From positions 58,847 to 122,846 of the forward strand of contig MSJI02000086.1 in NCBI GenBank assembly GCA_001931905.2: 64,000 nt of DNA. Reading direction: 5' to 3'. A program made the translations under genes and the position numbers. The notes beneath the pieces were generated by a model. It was given only the letters and a program-made list of their open reading frames with translations. It did not search any database and was not told the origin of the DNA. This stretch comes from Cladosporium sp. IMV 00045 (Eukaryota > Ascomycota > Dothideomycetes > Cladosporiales > Cladosporiaceae). Of the stretch, positions 1 through 11,376 are shown piece by piece. Numbering within the stretch: position 1 is the first letter of the stretch; each line of letters opens with the position of its first letter.

Positions 1-275
1 TCATCTGCACAGCCTGAGGTCTGAGGTGGTCTGGAGTTGTGGATCTTCTCTTTTTGTGACATTTTACCCTCTCGCGGATTGGAGAGATCATTTTTCTTTC
101 TTCGCCTTGTTTGAGATATACCGTGTTGTTGCTCACTTGACCGCCAGATCTCGCTGATCGTTGCTTGCTTACTTCTCGAGAATCCATATTCACTTTCTGT
201 GTCTCAATACTCCCATTCCAGTGCGCAAGCACTCGGCATTTGAACATCATCAGTGGAGCATTTCATCTCGGGGTT

Positions 276-1751
276 ATGGCGAAAGCTCTGAACGGAAACC
301 GACTGTCGGCCTACCTCGTTGTCGTCGCGGCACTTGCGAATGCACAGGAACCCACCACCAGCGCAAACAACTCGCCAACTGCGATCGAGACAACATCTAT
401 ACGCACAGAAGCAAGGCAGGCGTCAGCCGGGCAAGAGCCTTCAACCACCGATGCTCCTCTGCAACTCTGGGGCATCGCCAATTCGTTGTTGTCAGTCTAC
501 TACCCTTCAGCGACAGCCTTGGATATCGCTTCTCTCACCTGGCCGAACACAGTGGTGATCGGGTCTTCGACATATACAAATGATGGAGGTACGGCATCGA
601 CATCTGGATCGTCAACGTCATCACCATCCTTTTCAATATCGCCCTCAATTTCACCATCATCGACATTCTCGACCTCACCATCTTCAACCCTTCCGACATC
701 TGCCATATCAAGTCTCGAAGTAAGCCGGCCCATAACTACAGACGACAGCACTGCAAGCGAATCCGAGCCATCAGCAGATCCGGAGCCCTCAGGCTTTCCC
801 AGGGATCGCAAATTGGGGATCGCACTGGGTGTCGTATTTGGCGTGCTGGCGCTGGCGGTAATGGCATTTGCGCTTTGCTGCATCCACCGGCGACAGAAGC
901 GACACGGCGGCACAGGAATCTTCCCCAACAGGAAACGCACTGGTTCTCCTACAGACAGTGAAATTGGTGAATGGCGCGCTCGCCATCCACACATGGGATT
1001 GGTCGCACCTGTGGTCGCTCCCATGACCCAGAGTGAAGATCGACCGCCTCGGGACTGGGTCGATCACTACAACCGCCTTTCCAACCAATTCACTCCTCCT
1101 GTGCATATGCATCCTGCATTCTCTCACCAGCACACCGGGAGTGCAGGAACATCGTCGGAGACCAACCCATTCTTCACGCCAAATGATCGAGCGGTACAGC
1201 ACGCCGATCGCTACAACGACGATAGCGATTATCATCCAGGCTATCCTAAGTCCGGACCACGCGCGACAGTGACCGAATACATACCATACAATCCCTCCCC
1301 GAGACGATCGCAGAGCTCGCATCGGCGCTCATCAAGCTCCAGTCCCGACAGAAACCGCCCACCCACCCCATTCTCTCCCATGTTGATGATGCAAACCTCC
1401 TCACCACCCCAACGCAACCTCAACCAGAACAATCCTTTCTCACCTACAACAGACGACCACAGCGAGGACATAGCGCAACGCCAACGTCTAACCCAGCATG
1501 ACTACGACGAATACGACGCGAACGAGGAGAACGACGTCGTCAGCCCCATACAGCCTCCTTCGAAGAGTCCTGCGCGCCGATGTAGCCCGCTGGTGCATTA
1601 TCCGAGTTGGTCGGAGATCAGCGAGTTTGATTTCACCGGTGAGACGGAGGCGGGAGGGAGGGGTTTGAGAGGCAGACGGAGCGGAGGCGATGGGTTTGAT
1701 GGGTATGGAAGAGATAGGGAGAGTGTGGTTGGGAGGACGGAGTTGGCTTGA
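276..1751 (+). CDS. Ser/Thr-rich single-pass plasma-membrane protein (unknown function)
   Basis: Single exon, 491 aa. The reading frame is open further upstream, but the ATG at 276 gives a clean signal peptide (about residues 1-24, ending ALANAQ), so it is the likely start. A Ser/Thr/Pro-rich extracellular part follows. One transmembrane helix lies near residues 180-203 (core LGVVFGVLALAVMAFALCCI) with an HRRQKR stop-transfer cluster. The cytoplasmic tail of about 285 residues is rich in Ser, Pro, His and Asn. This layout resembles fungal wall-stress sensors of the Mid2/WSC type, but no WSC cysteine module is seen, so the sensor role is only a guess. The next gene downstream is an MFS permease on the same strand. 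Confidence 0.75.
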   Translation: MAKALNGNRLSAYLVVVAALANAQEPTTSANNSPTAIETTSIRTEARQASAGQEPSTTDAPLQLWGIANSLLSVYYPSATALDIASLTWPNTVVIGSSTYTNDGGTASTSGSSTSSPSFSISPSISPSSTFSTSPSSTLPTSAISSLEVSRPITTDDSTASESEPSADPEPSGFPRDRKLGIALGVVFGVLALAVMAFALCCIHRRQKRHGGTGIFPNRKRTGSPTDSEIGEWRARHPHMGLVAPVVAPMTQSEDRPPRDWVDHYNRLSNQFTPPVHMHPAFSHQHTGSAGTSSETNPFFTPNDRAVQHADRYNDDSDYHPGYPKSGPRATVTEYIPYNPSPRRSQSSHRRSSSSSPDRNRPPTPFSPMLMMQTSSPPQRNLNQNNPFSPTTDDHSEDIAQRQRLTQHDYDEYDANEENDVVSPIQPPSKSPARRCSPLVHYPSWSEISEFDFTGETEAGGRGLRGRRSGGDGFDGYGRDRESVVGRTELA

Positions 1752-2322
1752 TTGAGAGACAGGTGTAGATATCTTGTTCTCGCGCTGGCTCGCGAGAATT
1801 GTACTTTGGGTTTTTGGATTCGATGAGAAATTCACTTTCGGCGAACGAGAGACGATAGAAAAGAGCAATGATTTTTTAGGAACACAGTCATCTTCCCTGA
1901 GTATCGATATCATCAGAAGTCAGCGTTTTCTTCAGGACGTGAAATGATCTCTTTTAATCGATGCAATTACTTCACCTTAGGGCTGGTTTAGTCTTTGATC
2001 TAATTCCCGGCCCGTACGAGGCCCTCTCTCCTCGCAACTTCAACGTTTCCAATAACACGCATTCACTACTGATCCTTCGGTCAGAGAACAATAGTCTCCC
2101 CTGGTCACCAGTAGCAAGCGGCACCCGTCGGTACGAGCGGACCTGTCCAATGCTTTTTAGCCCCCAGCCGGCATCGGGACCCGCACGTATGATCCCACGA
2201 GTAATGGACTGAGTTCTCTAGTCTTTTAGATCTGTTTGTGATAAGATCTTCCAATCTTTACCTTTCCTACCTTTCAACGCACTACCACCCATCCACCCTC
2301 TAGTATCCCAACTTATTCGACA
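1752..2322. other. intergenic, 571 bp
   Basis: 3' flank of the membrane-protein gene and 5' flank of the MFS gene. The last 70 bases before the MFS ATG are C/T-rich, as is common in fungal leaders. No gene is seen. Confidence 0.6.
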
Positions 2323-3806
2323 ATGTCTTCGGGCGATGAGAATCCTCAGCCCGCTGGCACAGCGTCGTGGGCGCACAAAACATGCCAGGCTCTAGGCCTA
2401 ACATCCTTCATGTCATCAACTCTCGACACCAAAATCCTCTGCCTGCAAAGGTTCATCCGACTATTCGCCTTCGGCGCCTCGACATTGATTCTGGCCTCTT
2501 ACCTCGGCGCCCTCGGCACTTCTGACGACCTTATCGGCTTGTTCATGACTTTGACCCTCGTCGGAGATGTTTTCATCAGTTTCCTGCTGGCTCTCGTCGC
2601 CGACAAACTCGGCCGTCGCAACATTCTCGGCCTCGGGGCGCTTCTCATGTGCGGGAGTGGTGTTGTATTTGCGAGTTTTGGGAACTACTGGGTGTTGCTT
2701 GCGGCTGCTATTTTGGGCGTGATAACTCCCAGGTGAGTCCCAAATGACTTGAGCTCGTGGAACATACATACATTGACTTCGCTGTTAGTGGCAATGAGAT
2801 CGGACCTTTCCGTGCAGTGGAGGAGTCTACGATCGCACATTTGAACGCGCCTGAGCATAGAAGTCAGGTCTTTGCCTGGTATACGCTGATAGGCATGGGT
2901 GGTGTGGCTTCTGGTCTCAACACTTGCGGCTGGGTGGCGACCTACCTGGTCGACTCCAAGCACTGGAGTCACTTGGAGACGTATCGTGTGATGTTTTTCG
3001 GTTACGCCGCTATAGGTGCACTCAAGTTCCTTCTCACGCTCTTGTTGAGCGCCAACTGCGAAGCTGAGCCAGCACAGAACCACCCAGACAATCGCCAGGG
3101 CGAGACTGCTCCTCTGTTGCACCAGGAGACCGCACAGCAGACCGAGGCACCTCCCAAGAAATCCAAGACTGGATTATGGTCATCGATCAGCCCCGAAAGC
3201 AGAGCCATCGTCTTCCGTCTCTGCCTTCTCTTTGCCTGCGACAACTTCGCCTCAGGCCTCGCACCCATGTCCTGGGTGACCTACTACTTCAAACGGCAAT
3301 TCGGCATCCTCGAAGGCCAGCTAGGAACCCTCTTCTCCATCACCAGCCTCGTATCCGCCATCTCCGTCCTCTTCGCAGCATCCCTCGCCCGCCGCATCGG
3401 CAACGTAAAAACCATGGTCTTCACACACTTGCCCTCGTCCATCTGCCTAGCACTGATCGGCATCCCCACCTCTTTCCCTCTAGCCGTGACCCTTCTGGTC
3501 TTGCGCGCATCTACGCAGTCCATGGACGCCGCGCCGCGCTCGGCCTTCCTGGCTGCGGTCGTGCAGCCAAATGAGCGTACGGCTGTTATGGGGATTGTTA
3601 ATGTGGTCAAGACGGCTAGTCAGAGTATGGGACCGTACATCACGGGCGTGCTGGTTAAGCAGCAGTTGTTCTGGGTTGCATTTCTGATGGCGGGATCTTT
3701 GAAGGCGGCGTACGATTTGGGGCTGCTTGTGACTTTTGTTTGGCAGCAGGCGAGGGAGAAGAAGAAGCAGCAGGATGGTGAGGATGATCGCTCGGAGAAT
3801 GCTTGA
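2323..3806 (+). CDS. major facilitator superfamily transporter
   Basis: Two exons, 2323-2732 and 2789-3806, joined across a 56-nt GTGAGT...TTAG intron (2733-2788), give 475 aa. Splicing rebuilds the segment ITPSGNEIGPFRAVEE, a known motif of one fungal MFS subgroup. The N-terminal half carries the loop 2-3 signature ADKLGRRN, and the protein shows about 12 hydrophobic segments with a hydrophilic central loop near residues 240-270. The C-terminal tail is Lys/Glu/Asp-rich. The substrate cannot be told from sequence; relatives are generally described as drug/H+ or small-molecule exporters. It converges on the OPT gene downstream. Confidence 0.88.
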
Positions 3807-4130
3807 GACGATTTCGCAGTAGACTCCACATGATGGTTTGACAACTGCCATCCTCTTTGACATCTCAAATGTATGCTGCGTGTAGTTATTCAATTTGGGA
3901 AAGACACCGACTATATCGAACTATTCGTTTGGAGTTCTATTTTGTCAATCAATATTGCAGGATTCATGGCTTCTTGCCTGAACCGCATAATAAGAACGTG
4001 TTACATCTAGTGTCATGCGACTCGTAATATCAGATAGAATTAGGAAGATGATATAACACCTCTTTGAGACATCATCGTAACGCCCTATAGTCGAGTAGTC
4101 AAAGCCGCTCACCTCATGAGATCCGAACCC
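3807..4130. other. convergent intergenic, 324 bp
   Basis: AT-rich 3' flanks of the MFS gene (+) and the OPT gene (-). Nothing gene-like is seen. Confidence 0.6.
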
Positions 4131-6738
4131 TCAAAGCTCGGAACGCTGCAAATAGCTACAACTCTTCCAATCGCACGTGTCCTGTCGAAGTTGTCAGTCA
4201 ATATCAATTGAGATCACGCAGAGGGCGGCATGGGTTTCATACCTTATGAACTTCCGTTCCCCACCACTTCAAATTCTTCGACGCTCCAGTGTAAAAAACC
4301 GCGAAGAAAATGACGATACCAGCGATCGCGACCGAGCAGTCAAGAGCGGAGCTCAAGACGAAGTTATATCGCCTCCACCAGGTCGCCTGCTTTCTCTTGA
4401 CGAGCAAGCCGGAAAGCAGGCCGACGACAGCCCAACTGCCATAGTTGGTTCCCGAAGCGGGGGGGATGTAGTTGAGGCCGCCGAGGAAAAGCGGTACGTG
4501 GATCTTTTGGAGCCATTTTGTTTTAGGGAAGAATCGCCTGCGAAGAACGAAGACAATCACGGGCAGGATGGCTCCGAGGAGGAAAAACCAAAGCAGCGGG
4601 CGATATCTGGCACCCTCTGCGAAAAAGCGGCGCGGACCCAACGCTCCCCAGACCATGCTGGTATTGAAGTGAGTGTGGGAGAACGGGCATCGGAAGCCGT
4701 TCACTGCGTCTTTGGTGCAGATTCCCGGGATGTGATTGAGGGCCCAGTTGATCACAGCGACCTGTCCTAGAGTTCCGAAGATTACGCCCACTATTTGGAC
4801 TGCAAACAGCTTTCTTGGAGGAATGTTGCAGTAAATCCCCAATTTTAGGTCTTGAGCAAATGCCAGTCCCTTGATGCCAGAAATGTAGCCGAGATTGAAG
4901 AACCAGATGTTGGCCAACACTTTGCCCTCCCATACGTAACCGGCTATGAGGCGGCAGATGATATCAATCTGGATTTTCACGTTGGTGGTAGCATACACCC
5001 AAGCGAGCTGTTTGAGGCATTAGCAAGTCTGCTTGATTGTTTTCAGGGTTTCTGAGGGACCTACAGGAACGAAGAAGAAGGCAGCCACTGCGAATGAGAG
5101 AAGCACACCGTACCAGTGCAGCTGAACAGGCCAGGCTTCACAAGCCACGATCCCAAGAACAACTGAAACTAGGGCAGCAACCCAGTACCACCACACTGGT
5201 ACGCTGTTGTAAGCAGGCTGCGTGTTCCGAGGAATCTTCGGAGTTCGAGTTGCCAGTGCGTACAGCCCAGATGCTTTAAAAGCATTCTTCAGATCATCCC
5301 GCTTCTCAAGTGCCAACCATACGAAAAGCGAAACAATGGATGCAAAGCATAGGCCAAACGTATTGAGCGCGTAAGTAGTGGGGAGATAGACCTATGAGCA
5401 TCAGAAAGAAGGTCAGCGTATTGGGTTTGCTTGGAGACCGATGAGTTTTCCTTACGTCTGAGTATTCGCGATATGCCGTCTCGTTGAAGGAAAATCCTTC
5501 GAGCTTGTTTATCACTCTCGACACATTGAATTCTTCGCCAAATCTGTCAAAGATCGAGTTGCTTTGAATAGGATAGTAGGCGCTATCCCACACGTTCGAG
5601 TAGTACAGGGCGGGTGAGACGATATAGATCCAGACGACCAGGGATGCTAAGACATTGAGAATCGCCCAGGTGGGAACAACCAAAGGCGAACCAATGTAAG
5701 CGATTTGACTCCAATCAAAAGTGATTGGTAGCAATCCAATACCGCTGTTCATTCCGAACACCTGGTTCACGACAGCGTTGTTTGGCGCAATCCAGCACAC
5801 CCATGTGAAGTACCCTAACGCAGGGAAGATGAGGTCGGGTAGCCAGTACCAACAGAATGATGCAGCGAAGGCCATGAGAAAGAACCTGTACCTTGACATT
5901 GTCCATCGAGATGAAGTCTGGCTTTTGTCGTCGCCCCTCTTGACATGGAGGGCGGCATTGAGTGCAGTGTTTCCGAGAACGCCAGGCCATACGAGGCTAG
6001 GAGGTTCGACCACAAGAGCATAGCAGATTCCGGCAAGGGCAAGACCAAAGAGAAGAGTCGTCAGTGTCATTATAATCTCGAACCCCCATCCCAGCTCCAA
6101 GCCGTAGAAGACACGCTGTTCAGTGAGTACATCGGCACTGAGTCTGGTCAGAAAGCTCAAATTGGCCATGATGTAGATCAAGATGTTCTCCTGAGGGTTG
6201 TTGTTAGGACAACGTCGTTTGGGGAGATTTCAATTAGAGAAGAGCGAACCTTGTAGTTGAACGGTCCAGGATTGAGACTGATTTCTTGACCCATTGTAGA
6301 GAACTTCCAATCCGGAAGAGCCAGATACCAAGCCTTGCCAATAGGATAAGCCAGGAACTGGATAGCCGATTGGGACAAGGTAATGGATGGTATGCGAAAG
6401 GTATAAAGCGTGTTCACACCACTTCCAAGCAGACAGAATCCGATACCAATCACCCACATGCGCACAGTGAGGCAAGGCATGTTTGGATCATCTTCTGTCA
6501 GGCCAACACCTGCAGCGTACAGCACTTCTTTACGCGCAGACTCTTCGGACGAGCGATCTGAGTCCCTGTGATCGGTTGGTCTGACGTCCTCTTCGTCGAC
6601 TGCAGCTGTACCAACGTTGACAGACTTTGGCATGTCAGTTAGCTCGGTAACGCTTGGATCGCCATGCTTGATGTGGTTCGACGACGAAGCTTGCCCACTG
6701 GGAAGGCCATTGCTGCCACCTGCCGCCATGGCAGTCAC
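4131..6738 (-). CDS. oligopeptide transporter, OPT family
   Basis: Five exons on the minus strand: 6738-6250, 6190-5456, 5391-5065, 5007-4243 and 4181-4131, with introns of 57-64 nt, all between codons. They encode 788 aa, the usual OPT length. Hydrophilic N-terminus of about 85 residues, then many membrane segments. Family marks include NPGPFNYKENILI (across intron 1), an SPALYYSNVWDS region, and IAGYVWEGKVLANIWF. The last exon is only 51 nt; it is supported because it restores the conserved end WWGTEVHKDTCDWKSC. OPT proteins import small peptides, glutathione conjugates or metal chelates with protons at the plasma membrane. The substrate is not predictable here. Start: an in-frame ATG also occurs at codon 4. 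Confidence 0.9.
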
Positions 6739-7843
6739 GAAAGGTAAGATGGAATGATAAATCTGAAATCAGATTAGATGGAACAAGAGCGAACAAGATT
6801 AGATCTCTGGATATCCGTCTTTAAAGTAAAAATTCGCGAAGAGGTCTGGCCCGTGGATAGCCCGCTCATCGTTGCTAGCACGATACCGTAACGTAAATTC
6901 CCGGAAATGAGGCAGTAAAGATCAAGGCGACTGTCCCAGTCGGCTCCACCCCTCAAGCCCTGCTATGGCTTCGGACAATCGTTCGCATGGTTTGCTAATA
7001 ACCACAAGGTCAGCCATTGGTCGTGACCATACGAAGCGAGTATGAATGGTTCTACGTTGACGAGCATCTTGACCATGAGGTGAATGATGTGAGTGTCTGA
7101 ACGACATCGACAGTTCTGGACGCACTATCAGGTCCATCATGTTCCCTTCTCGACTTCCAGAGGCTTCAACCGTCAAGATCAAAGTCGGACGCGGTAGATG
7201 CGGTCCGTAAGGCTGGCGTAAGGCTGGCATTGGGTTGAGGCGAAGAACTTAGCTTAGCATAGTCAAAACTCTCATGCCTTACCCGCTCGCACCGTCTTGA
7301 CCGATATAGCCGCCTGGCTCTTTTGTCTGATCCGCCCTGCCGCAGTTTGATCTTCGGCATTGTCCGTACTATACCTTCGGCTATCAGATGAACTCCGATC
7401 TACGTTCGATAATACCATTGGGCATTGTCGTCCGGTTTCGGCGTGCATTCGCAAGGACTGGTTTTTCGCGAGGTTGGCGTGTGGTTGAGTTGTAGTGAAT
7501 TCAGCCCGCAGCTTCAGTGTCAGAAGTGCTCGTCGAAGCTGTCACATAGGAGGCCTCGGTCATAATGAATGACTCAGGCGCTCGCATTATTATTAGTGCA
7601 AGTCGAACAACTCTCAGTTATGCAAACCTTCCGCACAACATATCTCAGGTCTTGATTACATAAGATCTTGACCGCTCGCAGAATCCTTCGCGCTGAATGC
7701 GAATACAAATCGCATTAATTAAATCGAATGATTTACAATCAATATTGATGCTATAATACAGTCACGCAACGAGCGTTCTCACGTACACAATTCTGTTCAA
7801 ACCAATTGTGAGCTTCTTCATAGCAACACCCTTCTCCATCAGC
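6739..7843. other. divergent intergenic, 1105 bp
   Basis: Shared upstream region of the OPT gene (-) and the GFA gene (+). The last 200 bases are AT-rich and include the palindrome TCAATATTGA near 7739. A CCAAT element lies at about 7802, 40 bases before the GFA ATG. Only short unsupported reading frames are present. Confidence 0.5.
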
Positions 7844-8383
7844 ATGCCTATCGGTAGCTGTAACTGCGGGAAAATCAAACTCGACCTGACCGGCGAACCC
7901 ATAGCAGTTGTAAGTCAGGGCATAACAGTAACAAAGCCTTTCGTAAGTCAAATACTAACATTTTGCTAGGGACTGTGCCATTGCATGAGCTGTCGTAAAC
8001 TGACCGGGTCGCCATTCTCCTACAACTTCATCATCAAAAGCATCGATCTCAAAGTTTCAGGGACACCTAAACAGGTGGGCAGGGAAGCGGATAGTGAAAA
8101 TGCAGTAGAGAACTACTTCTGTCCAGATTGTGGTATGTATCAGGAGTAATGTCAAGTCTACATGGATACTCAATACTGATTAACATCAGGATCTCCTTTA
8201 TTCGGAGGCACTCTACCTCCGAGCGGAAAACTCGAGACCCTGGTCTTGAGGGCTGGTATTTTCGACGATCTTGACCTCCTTCATGAGAAACCGCCTACTG
8301 TCGAGATCTACACGTCGCAGCGCTTGAAGTGGATTTCGGCTTTCCCAGGATGTGTGGAATTTGAAGGCATGCTACCGGGTTGA
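7844..8383 (+). CDS. GFA/CENP-V-type zinc protein
   Basis: Three exons: 7844-7909, 7970-8132 and 8190-8383. The two introns are 60 and 57 nt; the first has an ATACTAAC branch site. The product is 140 aa. The zinc ligands of the GFA (glutathione-dependent formaldehyde-activating enzyme-like) fold are visible: CNCG in exon 1, CHCMSC at the start of exon 2, and FCPDCGSPLF spanning intron 2. No single exon shows the fold, which supports this splice model. Members bind glutathione adducts or small aldehydes in some bacteria; most fungal paralogues have no known substrate. The cytosolic location is inferred from the lack of a signal peptide. Confidence 0.85.
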
Positions 8384-9045
8384 CCGTGGTGACGATGCAC
8401 GCACGCAATGCAGACCAATTGGTGCATGGCGACGCACACCTGGCCTCGAAAACGAGTATTAGATCATGTCATGTTGCACAGAGAAGACCTGCTGTCAGCG
8501 TGCTTCATCATCAATCGGGTTGGAAGTGAGAGTGTCCCTGGTTGTTACACCAACCCTAACCCTACGCGATCCACTAGTTCCGTCCTGTACCTCAATAGTC
8601 AGCAAAATTGCCATTTTCACATTATCTCATCCGATTAAAGTTCTTTTGGAGATGTGTCATCACGGTTACTGGTTCGAATGGCCTATTTCGACACACGTTC
8701 GTTGCGAGCCAGGGCGAAGTAATAAATAGCCAAAGCTGCGATACTGCATCACTCAAACGTCGAATTCCGATACATCAGCCTCAAAATATTCCCGGCCATG
8801 ATACTGCCGACATCGATATACTAAGCCAAATTTCAAGATACCGCCACGCAAATCGCACGTGGTAGTCAGCAGAGTCAAAAAGTTGGTAGGCCAATAGTAA
8901 GGAAAGCTTATCACATCAAGAAAGCCAGATACAACCTTACCCAACCAGACGCCTATTGTCACCGCGAAAAGTGATGCATAAATGAAGAGATGCTCGCCTT
9001 TGAGATGCCACCACGATATGCAAGACTCGTTATCTTCGAAATAAC

Positions 9046-9702
9046 ATGCGAGACTTGCAGATCTTACCGAAAGCGCACACCCCGAGCATGTCCAATCGAT
9101 CCATCGATCCAACCAGCCACGACAGCACGCCGAACATGCTCGCCAGACGCCAAATCGCAGCAGACGCCATCCGCTCGCAACCCTCGTCGAAAGACACGCC
9201 ACGCCCGACCATAGTGTACAAGCAAAAGCAACCCTCCGTGCACGCACACACCAACCCGCCAGCAAAGTCTCTCAGGACAACTTCCACCACCACAACCACC
9301 AACAACACAACCACAAAAGCTATCGCAATCCTCTCTCGACTACCAGGGCCCCAAACCAAGACACGACAAAACATCTTCATCTTCGGCGCCAGCCACTGGC
9401 TCACAACACCCCTGTCCTCTTCCAAACCCAAAACCAAAACAGGCACCAATTCGCCCGGCAGAAAGCTCAACTCCAAATCCCATCCCACAAACAGCAGCAC
9501 CGCCGCGCCGTCCTCGCCACCAAAACGCTGCGTCTGCGCGAACCGCTTCAAGACTCTAGCGCGCGGGGCGCGAGGGGTGCGAGGCGGACGGGCCTGTCGG
9601 GTTTGTTGCGTGGAGGGCGATGAGTGGGCGCTTCTTGATGGTGGTGGTGGTGGTGGGGTAGAGGGGGTTAAGGGCGTGCATCGGGGGTGGGGGTGGGTGT
9701 GA
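9046..9702 (+). CDS. possible hypothetical protein (doubtful)
   Basis: Open frame of 218 codons, Thr/Ser/Pro-rich in its first half and Gly/Val/Arg-rich at the end. No domain is recognised. The C-terminal part is simply the translation of a G-rich simple-sequence run. The opposite strand is also open over much of the same interval, as expected from base composition rather than selection. Listed only because the interval is otherwise empty; it is likely not a gene. Confidence 0.15.
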   Translation: MRDLQILPKAHTPSMSNRSIDPTSHDSTPNMLARRQIAADAIRSQPSSKDTPRPTIVYKQKQPSVHAHTNPPAKSLRTTSTTTTTNNTTTKAIAILSRLPGPQTKTRQNIFIFGASHWLTTPLSSSKPKTKTGTNSPGRKLNSKSHPTNSSTAAPSSPPKRCVCANRFKTLARGARGVRGGRACRVCCVEGDEWALLDGGGGGGVEGVKGVHRGWGWV

Positions 9703-9745
9703 GGATTGGGATTGGGATTGGGATTGGGGTTGAAGAGTTGGAGAG
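9700..9745 (+). repeat. GGGATT tandem repeat in a G-rich tract
   Basis: About five successive GGGATT/GGGGTT units inside a wider G-rich tract (about 9630-9860). Four or more G-runs in close spacing could form a G-quadruplex on this strand. The unit differs from the telomere unit TTAGGG. Confidence 0.8.
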
Positions 9746-10117
9746 GGGCGAAGATGGGGGTGGGATGGGGATGGGGTTTGATGGTTGGTGGTGGGTGGGC
9801 GGAGGGAGGGAGAGGGGAGGGGGGAGAGTGTGTTTTGGAGGGGAGGATTGGGGAGGTTTGATACCCTTTTGAACCTGTTGATTGTTATTGGTCTTTTTGA
9901 TTTTTGGACAATTCAACTGGTTTATTCCTTTTCTTTCTTCAGTATGCCGTTAGTCTCGTCTGTCTCATGCGCCTTTCGTCATGTATCTCTTTACATTTTC
10001 TCATTTCCACCATCGTCCCGTCAAACATAGCCTCCGATGCGCCTTCGCTGTATGCAACTTTTTCCTTTTCCTTACTTTCTTACAATGCAAGCTATGCCAT
10101 CCCCCTCCTCTTGTCAT

Positions 10118-11134
10118 TTACACTCTCCCAGCTCTTCCAGCCTGGATGATCTCGCCAGTATGCCTGTCATCCGCCCTCAGAACAGGCCAACCAAGACCGT
10201 CCGCCTTGACAAGCGTAAGCTCCAACTTCGTGCCCATGATCTTGAACGAGCTCTTCTCCGGATCAATCGCGCCGAAAGTCGGCATGCTAGTCTGGTACCT
10301 CTTTTTATCCGCGGTGCGCAAATCGAGCACCACCGTATTCTGGTCCTTGAATTCGACGGTGGAGATTTCCTTATCGATCTTCTTCAAGTACAGGCTGGCA
10401 ATGACCGTGGTGGCCGTTTGGTAGAAGTCATTGCGGACCTCCGCCAGCGCCTCCTCGGCCTGCTCGTCCTTCTTCTTGCCCACGAAGCAGTGTCGGTTTT
10501 TCGTCGTGCAGCCGGGTATGCGCATGAACTCGTCGAATTCCAGCACGCGTCGCTTGCAGCATGTCCAGCCTTTGCTGCCTTCGTGGAAGAGCGCCTGGCC
10601 CGGGTGGTGCACGCATTGCTCCTCGCTGCGGGGTTGGCCTTGCTTGTACGTGCTGCCGCAACCGCGGCGTTTGCAGGTAGCGTTGTCGGGGACGATGGCA
10701 TCTTCGGCGTCGCTCTCGTCCTCGGGAGGTGCAGGGCTAGCGGCGGGACGAGGCGATTGGGTGGCTACAGGTTGGCGAGAGACGGGAGGTAGGAGGTTGT
10801 CGTTGACTGGTTTGGGGGCTTGGGCTTGGATTTTGGCTTCGACTTCGGCTTCGGTGGGGAGCTGTTCGATGGGTTTGGGAGTGTCTTCGACGGTGGTGTG
10901 TTTGCCGACCGTGCAGGGAGTGATTGTCAGGAACTCATCGAAGGTCAGGACGCGAGGTTTGCAGCAGCGGTAGCCCTTTTGGCCTTCGTGAAAGACGGGA
11001 ACGCCGGCTGTGATTGTTCGGTCAGCTGTTGTTGGTGATTGAACGGGAAGAGGTTACGGACGGTGGTAATTGCACGGCTCCTCAGGGTCGGCGAAGGTCT
11101 TGCCGCAGCCGCGGTGCACACATTTGCCGGCCAT
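10118..11134 (-). CDS. CHORD-CS domain co-chaperone (RAR1/CHP1-like)
   Basis: Two exons, 11134-11062 and 11007-10118 (54-nt intron), 320 aa. Two CHORD zinc modules are visible. The first (about residues 5-63) starts CVHRGCGKTF and contains PVFHEGQKGYRCC; it is only complete when the intron is removed. The second (about 135-195) contains KRRGCGSTY, ALFHEGSKGWTCC and CTTKNRHCF. A CS (p23-like) domain follows (about 210-300: ATTVIASLYLKKIDK, then LTLVKADGLGWPVL). CHORD-CS proteins bind HSP90 and SGT1 and work in kinetochore assembly and signalling in fungi. The Ala/Pro-rich linker between the CHORD modules looks disordered. It shares a 242-bp divergent promoter with the glutaredoxin-like gene. 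Confidence 0.92.
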
Positions 11135-11376
11135 TATTGGTGTATTGGTGGATATTCGTGAATGTAAGGTACATGTATTTGGGAACAATAATCTCGAAGT
11201 GTTTGGTCGCAAATGGCGGGGACGAAAGTGCCCACGTCAGAGGGCAGCGGCATCGAAAACAGCGGGCGGTCTAGACCGGCAATATTTCATCGCCGGGTGT
11301 TCTTCAATGCTGTCGCCCCCGAACCAAAATCATTTGCAGAGCCATTGACGGAAACAATCATTGTCCAGACACAATA

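Larger units (their letters stand above)
8384..10117. other. convergent intergenic, about 1.7 kb, G-rich at the right
   Basis: Lies between the ends of the GFA gene (+) and the CHORD gene (-). It holds two tandem CCCTAA telomere-like units near 8552 and a strongly G-rich, C-poor run (about 9630-9860) with repeated GGGATT. One weak reading frame is listed separately. Confidence 0.5.

Noticed and set aside
500..1322. Minus-strand frames opposite the first gene
   Set aside because: Antisense shadows of a signal-peptide/TM protein whose plus-strand frame is better supported.
9030..9551. Minus-strand frame of 173 codons with hydrophobic stretches
   Set aside because: The Val/Leu run comes from an ACC/ACA simple-sequence tract on the other strand.
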